Positions 1-6,898 of a DNA stretch of 17,369 nt are shown here, one piece after another. Every line of letters starts with the position of its first letter. Within the stretch, counting starts at the first letter, position 1. A program made the translations under genes and the position numbers. This DNA comes from CAZDIO01 sp964505555 (lineage in GTDB: Bacteria; Bdellovibrionota_C; UBA2361; SZUA-149; CAZDIO01). Location of the stretch: assembly GCA_964505555.1 (NCBI GenBank), contig CAZDIO010000114.1, positions 1 to 17,369 on the forward strand, given 5' to 3'. The notes beneath the pieces were generated by a model. The model was given only the letters and a program-made list of their open reading frames with translations, searched no databases and had not been told where the DNA came from.

Positions 1-70
1 CTATCTCTTCTACTATCCGCTCCTTCAATTCCTCGCTAAATTTACGATACGTCCCCTCTTTATATCTCAT
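1..70 (-). CDS. N-terminal fragment of a probable IS3-type transposase OrfA (HTH protein), cut by the window edge
   Basis: Only 23 codons are visible, reading leftwards from an ATG at 70-68. The start is well supported: on the minus strand GAGGAG lies at 84-79, eight bases before the ATG. The peptide begins MRYKEGTYRKFSEELKER and continues IVEEI. The pattern 'R-K-[FY]-S-x-E-[FL]-K-x-x-[IV]-V-E-E' is typical of the first helix of the helix-turn-helix in IS3-family OrfA transposases. That resemblance is from memory and rests on very few residues. If right, an insertion sequence or its remnant extends beyond the left edge. Alternatives are another HTH protein of similar start. The nearby dispersed repeats at 143-244 fit a mobile-element neighbourhood but do not prove it. 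Confidence 0.45.
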   Translation of the reverse strand, partial: MRYKEGTYRKFSEELKERIVEEI

Positions 71-123
71 ATACCAGACTCCTCGCTCTTCTGATGTGGA
101 CGCTAATCAGGACGGGACATGCT

Positions 124-148
124 CTTGCTCTAAGTGGAATAGAGCAAG
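124..148. other. Perfect 9-bp hairpin
   Basis: CTTGCTCTA at 124-132 pairs exactly with TAGAGCAAG at 140-148 across a seven-base loop. A second, competing pairing joins GCTCTTGC (121-128) with GCAAGAGC (150-157). It sits upstream of the transposase-like fragment and downstream of aroE, so it could be a terminator-like structure or part of a mobile-element end. No T-tract follows on either strand, so a classical intrinsic terminator is unlikely. Confidence 0.5.
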
Positions 149-196
149 TGCAAGAGCAAGTTTAAGTTTAAGTTTAAGTTTAAGACTAAGTAGAAG
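143..196. repeat. Tandem array of nine NNNAAG hexamers
   Basis: Read in steps of six from 143, the units are AGCAAG, TGCAAG, AGCAAG, four identical TTTAAG, ACTAAG and TAGAAG. All nine end in AAG, and the perfect core (AAGTTT repeats) covers 158-184. It overlaps the right side of the hairpin at 124-148. It lies in non-coding DNA between aroE and the transposase-like fragment. It looks like a slipped-strand microsatellite with diverged flanks, and copy number may vary between strains. No function can be read from it. Confidence 0.75.
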
Positions 197-197
197 A

Positions 198-244
198 TTT
201 AGAGCCTTTGACAAGATAACATTTCATTCCTGTCGTTGCGAGCC
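198..244. repeat. Single diverged arm of the dispersed palindromic repeat found whole at 11771-11930
   Basis: The stretch begins TTTAGAGCCT and ends CCTGTCGTTGCGAGCC (229-244). Both blocks occur in the same order and nearly the same spacing in the left arm of the larger repeat (TTTAGAGCC at 11770-11778, CCTGTCGTTGCGAGCC at 11797-11812). The middle differs: ACAAGATAAC replaces AACAAAATGAAAC. The copy stops just before the aroE stop codon at 253-255, and no matching right arm is visible. It is therefore a solitary or truncated element. Confidence 0.7.
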
Positions 245-252
245 GAGGATGA

Positions 253-1107
253 TTATGATTGGGAACGATACGCTTTCATGAGCGCGTATTCCATTTCGGT
301 AATTGGGGCTGAAGTTCCTGTAAATAGCTCAAATTGTTTTACCGCCTGAAATAACAACATCTGAATACCGGCGATGGTTTTTGCACCATGTTTCTGTGCT
401 TCTTGAAGAAGTGGCGTTTCTCGAGTCACAAAATCAAAGACCGCATGTCTCCCGTTTAGTGTAGTGTAAGCAAGTGGAGGAGTTCCATTTTCTCCAGCAT
501 TTTTCGAGCCGATCGCGGAAGCATTCATCACCAGATCAAATGCGCTAAGATCGACCTTTGGAAGCTCTGACCAGCGAAGGTATTGAGCTGAATGTTCCCC
601 TGCAAGTAGCTCCCCTCGTTCATCAGTTCGGTTCGTTACAAAGAGCGTACCGATTTTCAATTTTTTTAATGTAAAGAGCGCTGCTCGCGCTGCACCTCCT
701 GCACCGATAACCAAGGCCTTCTTTCCTACGGAAACAAAATTGGAAACTTCAAGCGCTTTTTCAATCCCATAAGTGTCGGTATTGTAGCCAACAAGCTCTC
801 CTGTTTCATTGACTACGGTATTAATCGCGCCAATACTGCGTGCCTCCTCATCGAGTCGAGAGACAAGAGATATGGCTTTTTCTTTATGGGGAATCGTTAA
901 ACTTATCCCTCGCCAAGAAAGTTTTCGACAAGCATCAAGGATAAATTCTGTCTCTACTGTATCGAAGGCAACATACGTAAAAGGCAGTCCAAGCGCTGTA
1001 TATCCAGCATTATGCATCGCCTGACTAAGCCGTGAAGGTCCTTTTCCTGCAAGAACACAGAGATGGGGATACGATTCAAGATTGCTTCGCGCCGTTTGCA
1101 ATGACAT
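253..1107 (-). CDS. aroE: Shikimate dehydrogenase (AroE family), altered substrate-binding motif
   Basis: A 284-residue protein of normal AroE length, expected to reduce 3-dehydroshikimate to shikimate with NADPH in the cytosolic aromatic amino acid pathway. Visible motifs are the catalytic Lys in SLTIPHKE (K75), the AINTVV Asn (N96), the NTD Asp (D111), the glycine-rich nucleotide loop GAGGAARA (135-142), NRT (159-161) and the C-terminal GIQMLLFQ with Gln254. The usual N-terminal HSxSPxxHN, which grips the shikimate carboxylate, reads SRLSQAMHN: the first Ser is Arg26 and the Pro is Gln29. The usual NATPxG reads NASAIG. It may be a diverged AroE or a member of the AroE-like quinate/shikimate dehydrogenase subfamilies. 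It diverges from the operon starting at 1192, leaving 84 bases between. The ATG at 1107-1105 has no clear Shine-Dalgarno sequence. Confidence 0.85.
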   Translation of the reverse strand: MSLQTARSNLESYPHLCVLAGKGPSRLSQAMHNAGYTALGLPFTYVAFDTVETEFILDACRKLSWRGISLTIPHKEKAISLVSRLDEEARSIGAINTVVNETGELVGYNTDTYGIEKALEVSNFVSVGKKALVIGAGGAARAALFTLKKLKIGTLFVTNRTDERGELLAGEHSAQYLRWSELPKVDLSAFDLVMNASAIGSKNAGENGTPPLAYTTLNGRHAVFDFVTRETPLLQEAQKHGAKTIAGIQMLLFQAVKQFELFTGTSAPITEMEYALMKAYRSQS

Positions 1108-1191
1108 AGTTTACGATAACAATGCTGACATATATTGAAGCTCTCTAGCGACAACTAAGGGATAGCAAAAGGAAAAGCTAGTATACCCACT

Positions 1192-1890
1192 ATGCAACTT
1201 TCGGTGCAACAGGCTGCACAGATGTTAAATGTTTCTGAGGAGACCATCTACCATTGGATTCGTAATGAGAAACTTCCCGCTGCACGCTACGGCGAGCGTT
1301 TTCACATTAATCACCTGCGACTAATTGAATGGGCACACCTCAACCACATCTCATTTGGAAGCACACAAGAAACCGATGACCACATCTTGGTAAAAGCTCT
1401 CCGCCTCGGTGGAATATGGAGAGAGCTTCCCGGGACAAACCTTAAGGAGGTCATCGAGTCACTTTCCGAGAGATTCCCTTTCCCCCCTCCCGTGAGCCTC
1501 CCCTTCATTTCACAAATGTTACTTTCCCGTCAAAATGCAGGATGGGTATCTTTTTCTCATGGAATTGCCATTCCTCATGCTCGAGCACCGATTATTTGCC
1601 CAGAGATTGAACCGGTTGTCTCAATTATCTATCTGCAATCACCAATTATACTTGAAGGCTCTCCCGGAGAAGTTATCTCTGTTATGGTTGCCTCGATTAC
1701 TCCAACGATCCGTCTCCACCTTCATCTGCTTTCCAGAATTGGAGTTTTTCTTGGCAACGAAGAGACGGTACGTCTCATTTTGGAGAAAGAGGATATTGAA
1801 ATAATTCTAGAATCTTTTTTGAAAAGAGAAGATACAAAAAATTCTCATCAAGAAGAAACCATCCTGGAAGAAGTTAGAAATGAGAGTTGA
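1192..1890 (+). CDS. Excisionase-type HTH fused to a PTS EIIA (PtsN-like) domain, probable regulator
   Basis: The protein has 232 residues. Residues 1-50 (LSVQQAAQMLNVSEETIYHW, then KLPAARYGERFHI) match the HTH_17 or MerR/excisionase DNA-binding fold. Residues about 65-210 match PTS_EIIA type 2 (the mannitol/fructose/Ntr class), with the phosphoacceptor His129 in HGIAIPHAR and the typical LHLHLLSRIGVFL helix. There is no transporter EIIB or EIIC domain, so a signalling role like PtsN is more likely than sugar uptake. It is the first gene of the Hyf-like operon: its TGA is followed by one codon (AAT) and then the TTG start of hyfB in the same frame. I infer that phosphorylation of His129 modulates DNA binding or the membrane complex. 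The start has only a distant AAGGAAAAG at 1169-1177, so translation initiation is poorly explained. Confidence 0.85.
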   Translation: MQLSVQQAAQMLNVSEETIYHWIRNEKLPAARYGERFHINHLRLIEWAHLNHISFGSTQETDDHILVKALRLGGIWRELPGTNLKEVIESLSERFPFPPPVSLPFISQMLLSRQNAGWVSFSHGIAIPHARAPIICPEIEPVVSIIYLQSPIILEGSPGEVISVMVASITPTIRLHLHLLSRIGVFLGNEETVRLILEKEDIEIILESFLKREDTKNSHQEETILEEVRNES

Positions 1891-1893
1891 AAT

Positions 1894-3861
1894 TTGATCG
1901 CTGAACATTTACTGCTTATTAGCACAGCATTTATTTTATTAAGTGGTGGATCCGTCTTTTTTATAAAGCGTCCCCTGCTTGCACAACGCTGGGTTTCTAC
2001 GCTGTTTCTTTTAGGTGGCACGCTTGGAATTTTTGCCGCGGTTAGTGTACTCCTCTATGGATCCACTGAGGGAATTAGTTTTACTTGGTCGTTATTAGGA
2101 GAAAACATTAAACTACAAATCGATGAGATCTCTGCACTGTTTTTAATTCCAACTTTTTTTATAGCAGTCGTGTGCACGATCTATGGGAGTGAATATTGGC
2201 CTTTACACGAGAAGCTTCGTTCACGAATCACTTCTCCTCTTTTTTCACTGCTTACCATTGGTATCGTCTTTGTACTCTTCTCCAAAAACGGTGTTTTCTT
2301 CGTTGTTGCCTGGGAGATCATGGGGCTTTCTGCTTTCTTTTTGATTATCACAGAACATGAAAAAAAAGAGACTCAAAAAGCTGCCTGGATCTACTTTGTT
2401 TCAGCGCACATAAGTACGGTAGTCTTAATTTTATTTTTTGGACTCGCTGGGGCAACAATCAATTCCTTTACTCTTGAACAAGGTGCGCTCTCTGTTCTTG
2501 CCCCAGCAAGGATAAATTTTTTATTTGCTCTTGCTTTAATTGGTTTTGGGATTAAAGCAGGAATCTTTCCTTTTCATTTTTGGCTTCCTGGTGCACATGC
2601 GGCCGCACCGAGTCATGTTTCTGCGATGCTCTCCGGTGTGATGATTAAAGTAGGTATCTACGGCATCGTACGCACCTCGTGGTTAATAGGAACTCCTTCT
2701 TTGACGTTGGGGATTCTCCTCCTTAGTTTGGGAGTTCTTTCTGCCCTTTTTGGTGTTGTCTATTCGTTACGTCAGAGAGAGATAAAACGCTTTCTTGCCT
2801 ACTGTAGCATAGAAAACATCGGTATTATTTGTATCGGCCTGGGGTTTGCTCTTATCGGTAAGGCTTTATCCCAAAGTAGTTGGGTGATTTTTGGGCTCGC
2901 CGGGGCACTCTTTCATGTCTGGGGTCACGCACTCTCAAAGGCGGTGCTCTTTCTTGCCACAGGCTCAGTGATTTCTCAAGCAGAAACAGGAGAGATCGAT
3001 AAGCTCGGCGGAATCAGCAAGACTATGCCAAAAACATCTCTCTGCTTCCTTCTCGGCGCACTCGCTCTCTCCGGTGTGCTTCCATTTAGTGGTTTTGTTA
3101 GCGAACTCTTTATTTACTTAGGGCTCTTTCAGGCTTTTCTTATCGCTCAGGATTTCACTAGTTCTCTCATCACGCTTACTATTTTTGGATTGGCACTTAT
3201 AAGCGCATTAGCAGTAGCAAGTTTTGTAAGAGTATTTGGACTTGCATTCCTGGGAGAACCCCGAAGCAGATCCTTTTTTACAAAAAAAGAATGTGGAAGA
3301 TATCAACTTGCAGCGATGTGCTTTCTCGTTGCGCCCTGTCTCTTTATTGGAATCCTACCGATGACTTTATTTTCATTATTTGATCCAGCAATTTCAACAC
3401 TCATTCGACCACTTCCTTCAAGTTTCGTATCTCTCCATGAGGTCATCTCTCTTCGTCCTCTTACGGTCCTAGCTCTCTCCATCTTTCTACTCGCTTTCGC
3501 CATTACTCGCTTCTTGCGTAAGGATATTACAACAAATACCGTTTCGACTTGGGATTGTGGCTTTCTTCGACCCTCTTCCTCTTTGCAATATACAGCAACC
3601 TCGTTTTCTCAGATTATTGCATATGCTTTTCAGTGGATGGTTCCACAAAAAAAACCTTCTCTACAAATAACAGGATATTTTCCAAAACCAACGATACTTC
3701 ATGAAGACGTTCCCGATACCATTCTTCACGGGGTTGTCGAACCACTCTCTACGCGTTTTGCTTCTTTGTTTACTCATTTTAGAATCCTCCAACGTGGACG
3801 ACTGCAATGGTACATTTTTTATATTTTCATAACAGCAATAATTTTGTTTGTATTACTCTGA
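1894..3861 (+). CDS. HyfB-like proton-pumping antiporter subunit (NuoL/M/N family) of an Ehr/Hyf-type complex
   Basis: A 655-residue polytopic membrane protein, close to the usual HyfB length. It has the Proton_antipo_M core: WEIMGLSAF with Glu141, KAGIFPFHFWLPGAHAAAP with Lys221, HVSAMLSGVMIKVGIYG with Lys252, and HVWGHALSKAVLFL with His345 and Lys349. These are the residues that carry protons through the NuoL/M/N half-channels. The C-terminus has the HyfB-type TWDCGF motif before a last membrane segment at the very end. The start is TTG at 1894: an in-frame TGA at 1888-1890 blocks any earlier start and no ATG is near. A weak GAGAG lies at 1882-1886. It follows the HTH-EIIA gene by three bases and precedes hyfC by three, so it is surely co-transcribed. 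Confidence 0.92.
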   Translation: MIAEHLLLISTAFILLSGGSVFFIKRPLLAQRWVSTLFLLGGTLGIFAAVSVLLYGSTEGISFTWSLLGENIKLQIDEISALFLIPTFFIAVVCTIYGSEYWPLHEKLRSRITSPLFSLLTIGIVFVLFSKNGVFFVVAWEIMGLSAFFLIITEHEKKETQKAAWIYFVSAHISTVVLILFFGLAGATINSFTLEQGALSVLAPARINFLFALALIGFGIKAGIFPFHFWLPGAHAAAPSHVSAMLSGVMIKVGIYGIVRTSWLIGTPSLTLGILLLSLGVLSALFGVVYSLRQREIKRFLAYCSIENIGIICIGLGFALIGKALSQSSWVIFGLAGALFHVWGHALSKAVLFLATGSVISQAETGEIDKLGGISKTMPKTSLCFLLGALALSGVLPFSGFVSELFIYLGLFQAFLIAQDFTSSLITLTIFGLALISALAVASFVRVFGLAFLGEPRSRSFFTKKECGRYQLAAMCFLVAPCLFIGILPMTLFSLFDPAISTLIRPLPSSFVSLHEVISLRPLTVLALSIFLLAFAITRFLRKDITTNTVSTWDCGFLRPSSSLQYTATSFSQIIAYAFQWMVPQKKPSLQITGYFPKPTILHEDVPDTILHGVVEPLSTRFASLFTHFRILQRGRLQWYIFYIFITAIILFVLL

Positions 3862-3864
3862 AGC

Positions 3865-4782
3865 ATGGAAACGGTGACGACACTCTTTATCCAATTTTTC
3901 TTTATCCTGTTTACCCCACCCCTTTTTGTTGGCATCATCAACAAAACAAAAGCTTTTTTTGCGGGAAGAAAAAGTCCGCTCCTCCTTCAGAACTATTACG
4001 ATCTCTTTAAGTTACTTCAAAAAGATCCCCTCTTTAGTAAAACAACCACTTGGATGTTCCAAGCTGGGCCAGCTATTTTGATAGTGACGATGATTATCGC
4101 TGCCTTAGTTGTGCCCTTTGGTCACTCGCCCGCACCGCTCTCTTTTAGAGGGGATATTCTTGTCCTGATCTCACTCTTTGCGCTTGCTAGATTTTTTTTA
4201 ACTCTCTCCGCACTTGATACTGGTTCTGCATTTGAAGGAATGGGTGCTTCACGTGAAGTGAGTTTTGCCATCTTTATCGAACCAGCTCTTTTTCTCTGCT
4301 TCCTTGCTCTCTCCCGGCTCACCGAACAACTGAGCGTCTCTGCAATCTTCGAAACACTTTCCTCACTTGACTTAGCACATATCGCTCCAATTTTACTGCT
4401 TATTGGAGTAAGTCTCTTTATAATCTTACTTGCAGAAAATTGCCGCATACCGTTTGATGACCCAAATACCCATCTTGAACTAACGATGATCCATGAAGTA
4501 ATGGTTCTTGATCACGGGGGTCCAAGTTTTGGGTTTGTCCTTTACGGATCCGCTTTGAAGCTGCTCACTCTGTCTTCACTCCTTGTGCACATACTTTTCC
4601 CTTATGCCGTTGGTGGACTTTGGCTCGATACTTTCCTTTTCTTTATTGCTTTGAGTTTTGTTGCAGTGGGAATTGGGATTGTAGAATCTTCCATGGCACG
4701 AATTCGGTTACTCAATTTCCCAAGGCTGCTCATTGCCGCCTCGATCTTACCGGCGTTTGCAATTATGTTATTGATTCGATAA
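3865..4782 (+). CDS. HyfC-like membrane subunit (NuoH family)
   Basis: A 305-residue membrane protein of the NuoH/HyfC/HycD family, the subunit joining the peripheral arm to the pump modules. Hallmarks are GMGASREVSF around residue 126 and AENCRIPFDDPNTHLELTMI around 190-209, then HEVMVLDHGG. These match the acidic loop of HyfC (ENGRIPVDNPATHLELTMIH in characterised relatives, from memory). About eight hydrophobic segments are visible. The ATG follows the hyfB stop by three bases with no recognisable Shine-Dalgarno site, which suggests translational coupling. The stop codon is three bases before hyfE. In complex I this subunit forms the quinone chamber. Whether a quinone binds here is unknown. 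Confidence 0.92.
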   Translation: METVTTLFIQFFFILFTPPLFVGIINKTKAFFAGRKSPLLLQNYYDLFKLLQKDPLFSKTTTWMFQAGPAILIVTMIIAALVVPFGHSPAPLSFRGDILVLISLFALARFFLTLSALDTGSAFEGMGASREVSFAIFIEPALFLCFLALSRLTEQLSVSAIFETLSSLDLAHIAPILLLIGVSLFIILLAENCRIPFDDPNTHLELTMIHEVMVLDHGGPSFGFVLYGSALKLLTLSSLLVHILFPYAVGGLWLDTFLFFIALSFVAVGIGIVESSMARIRLLNFPRLLIAASILPAFAIMLLIR

Positions 4783-4785
4783 GCC

Positions 4786-5430
4786 ATGAATTTCTCTTTA
4801 AACACTTTACTCTCTACGATTATTCTCGTTAACTTCATAGCGCTCGGCTCAAGCCGAATGAAGGTATTGATCTATGCAGTATCATTTCAAGGAATGATAC
4901 TTGGAATCACACCCATTTTTCGAGAGGGGCATTTCTCTTCCCATGTTTTACTCACCTCACTTTGTTTAATGCTCATCAAAGGAGTGATTATTCCAGCGAT
5001 GCTTCTTCGCGCAATGCGCGAAGCTTCAATCCGCCGCGAAGTTGAACCTCTTGTTGGGTTTACTGCCTCGTTAATACTTGGCGCAATAGGAACGGGATTG
5101 TGTGTTAATTTTGCGCACTCTCTTCCTTTACTTTCTCCTGATTCAAATACGTTAATAGTTCCGACCGCCTTCGCTACGGTTTTTACCGGTTTTTTGATTT
5201 TATTCTCACGCCGTAAAGCGATTACTCAAGTTGTTGGATATCTTATTTTTGATAACGGAATATTTATCTTTGGACTGCTTCTCTTTGATGCTATGCCGCT
5301 CATTATTGAAATGGGGGTCTTACTTGATCTCTTGGTGGGGGTGCTGGTGATGGGAATTATTGTTAATCACATTCAGAGAACATTCTCCTCACTCGACACA
5401 CAAAAACTTACAGCGTTACGTGAGCAGTAA
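4786..5430 (+). CDS. HyfE-like membrane subunit (NuoK-related)
   Basis: A 214-residue polytopic protein matching HyfE in length, place in the operon and sequence. The C-terminal part has RRKAITQVVGYLIFDNGIFI followed by LPLIIEMG-type sequence and VLLDLLVGVLVMGI, with the acidic residues conserved in HyfE and NuoK-like proteins. The N-terminal half has three or four hydrophobic segments and a K-G-[VI]-[IV]-P motif (LIKGVIIPAML). It starts three bases after hyfC, and its stop codon ends one base before the hyfF ATG. It probably contributes part of the proton path next to the HyfC-like subunit. Confidence 0.9.
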   Translation: MNFSLNTLLSTIILVNFIALGSSRMKVLIYAVSFQGMILGITPIFREGHFSSHVLLTSLCLMLIKGVIIPAMLLRAMREASIRREVEPLVGFTASLILGAIGTGLCVNFAHSLPLLSPDSNTLIVPTAFATVFTGFLILFSRRKAITQVVGYLIFDNGIFIFGLLLFDAMPLIIEMGVLLDLLVGVLVMGIIVNHIQRTFSSLDTQKLTALREQ

Positions 5431-5431
5431 T

Positions 5432-6898
5432 ATGTCTTACCTCATCATTCTTCTTCCTACCTTTATTTTTTTATCAAGCCTCCTCCCACTCTCCATCTAT
5501 TCAAAAAAGGCCAGAGAAAATGCGCTGATAGGAATGTCCGTAATTCATTGCTGTGCTGTTCTTTCGCTCTGTCTTTTTTCTAAAAACGCGTCGTTTTTTA
5601 ACGGCTGGATGGCAATCGATCCTTTAGCAAAAGTATTTCTTCTTGCGATATCTATGCTTTTTCTCTGTTGTAATTTTTATGCTCCTTCATTTCTTGCAGA
5701 TACTTCAGATAAACAACATCGTCTCTTTTCATTTTGTGTTCCCCTCTTACTATTCTTAATGTCGCTGATGACTATGTCTCATCATTTTGGGCTTCTCTGG
5801 GTGCTCATCGAGGCAATAACCTTTGTAAGCGCTCCTCTGATTTACTTTCATCGCACGGCTCTCGCGCTTGAAGCGACATGGAAGTATCTCCTCCTCTGCT
5901 CCGTTGGTATTGCTCTGGCGCTCTTTGGATCATTTTTTCTTGCATACTCCTCACTTCATTTTTCAGAAGAAGTAAATTCATATACCTCTACCCTCTTCTT
6001 TGATGAACTTCTTGCCATGGCACCAACTCTTTCAAAACCGTGGCTTCACGCCGCTTTTGTAATGTTTCTTGTGGGATATGGAACGAAAATGGGAATTGCA
6101 CCACTCCATACCTGGAAGCCCGATACTTACGGAGAAGCTCCTGCAGTCATCGGCGCCTTGCTTGCGGGAGGAGTAACTGCCTGTGCGTTTCTTCCATTGC
6201 TTCGTTGCTATATGATCATGGACGCTGCTTCTGAAGTTATCCTCGCTCAACAACTTTTCTTAGGACTTGGTGTATTTTCGATGGTCTTTGCCGCTGTCTT
6301 TTTTGTGCGACAACGAGATTACAAACGAATGTTAGCTTACTCGAGTGTCGAAAATATGGGGATTTTGCTTGTTGGAATTGGAATTGGTGGAAATGCAATA
6401 TTTGGATCACTCCTCCATCTTTTTAACAACGCTTTTACGAAAGGAGCGCTCTTTCTCTCTGCAAGTAACATCTATCGAGCATATGGCAGTAAATCAACTG
6501 ATGACGTAAGTGGAGCTATCTCCAGAGTTCCTCTCTCTGCCTCACTACTTCTGATTGGCTTTATTGCCGCTACTGGCTCCCCTCCTTTTGGCACTTTTGT
6601 TAGTAAATTTACTATTTTTCAAGAAATGCTCAGACAAGAACACACCACGCTTGGTATTGTATTTCTTGCTACTCTTATCTTCATTTTTATTGGAATGGGA
6701 ACAACAATATTTAAGATATTTTTTGGCGCACCTAATGAAATAGCAAATCTTTCCCCTTACAAAGATTCTTTTATTTCAACAGGTCCTATCTTTATTCTTC
6801 TTTTCTTCGTACTTTCGCTTGGAATATATCTTCCTGAATCACTCTTGATGCTTTTAAAGAATGCCACCCTCTATCTTCAGGGAGAGAGTCATGGATAG
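5432..6898 (+). CDS. HyfF-like proton-pumping subunit (NuoL/M/N family), second antiporter module
   Basis: The protein has 488 residues and about 14 hydrophobic segments. It shares the antiporter fold with the first subunit but is shorter. Key residues are the Glu in LLWVLIEAITFVSAP, the Lys in GTKMGIAPLHTWKPDTYGEA, and a second Lys in LFNNAFTKGALFLSAS. The PLHTWKPDTYGEAP motif is typical of HyfF/MrpD-type members. I chose the ATG at 5432, directly after the hyfE stop. An upstream in-frame ATG at 5360 lies deep inside hyfE and would add 24 hydrophilic residues. The last eight bases overlap hyfG. With two antiporter-like subunits (HyfB and HyfF) and no HyfD, the complex would have fewer pump modules than the E. 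coli hyf operon. Confidence 0.92.
   Translation: MSYLIILLPTFIFLSSLLPLSIYSKKARENALIGMSVIHCCAVLSLCLFSKNASFFNGWMAIDPLAKVFLLAISMLFLCCNFYAPSFLADTSDKQHRLFSFCVPLLLFLMSLMTMSHHFGLLWVLIEAITFVSAPLIYFHRTALALEATWKYLLLCSVGIALALFGSFFLAYSSLHFSEEVNSYTSTLFFDELLAMAPTLSKPWLHAAFVMFLVGYGTKMGIAPLHTWKPDTYGEAPAVIGALLAGGVTACAFLPLLRCYMIMDAASEVILAQQLFLGLGVFSMVFAAVFFVRQRDYKRMLAYSSVENMGILLVGIGIGGNAIFGSLLHLFNNAFTKGALFLSASNIYRAYGSKSTDDVSGAISRVPLSASLLLIGFIAATGSPPFGTFVSKFTIFQEMLRQEHTTLGIVFLATLIFIFIGMGTTIFKIFFGAPNEIANLSPYKDSFISTGPIFILLFFVLSLGIYLPESLLMLLKNATLYLQGESHG
6881..6886 (+). promoter_or_regulatory. Shine-Dalgarno site fixing the HyfG start
   Basis: GGAGAG lies six bases (from GGAG) before the ATG at 6891 and inside the end of hyfF. 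It decides the start of the large-subunit gene against an in-frame ATG at 6861, which has no such site and would add ten residues. It is the best ribosome-binding site within the operon, which suggests independent initiation of the peripheral-arm genes. Confidence 0.75.

Noticed and set aside
143..196. CRISPR array
   Set aside because: The units are six bases with no spacers and no cas genes nearby. It is a simple tandem repeat.
96..281. Plus-strand frame with Ser-Leu repeats
   Set aside because: The repeats come only from the non-coding hexamer array, and the frame runs antisense into the end of aroE.
1888..1890. TGA as a recoded codon (selenocysteine or an alternative genetic code) joining HTH-EIIA to HyfB
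   Set aside because: TGA ends several other genes here in expected places (3859-3861, 9187-9189, 13527-13525 on the minus strand), and no selenocysteine hairpin is evident. Low-level read-through remains possible.
4122..4448. Minus-strand open frame of 108 codons
   Set aside because: It lies wholly antisense to the HyfC-like gene, has low-complexity Ser/Lys/Arg composition and no family resemblance.
5360..5431. Upstream ATG for the HyfF-like protein
   Set aside because: It lies inside hyfE and would add 24 hydrophilic residues before the first membrane segment. The ATG at 5432 directly follows the hyfE stop.
6861..6890. Upstream ATG for the HyfG-like protein
   Set aside because: It has no ribosome-binding site, whereas GGAG at 6881-6884 is well placed for the ATG at 6891.
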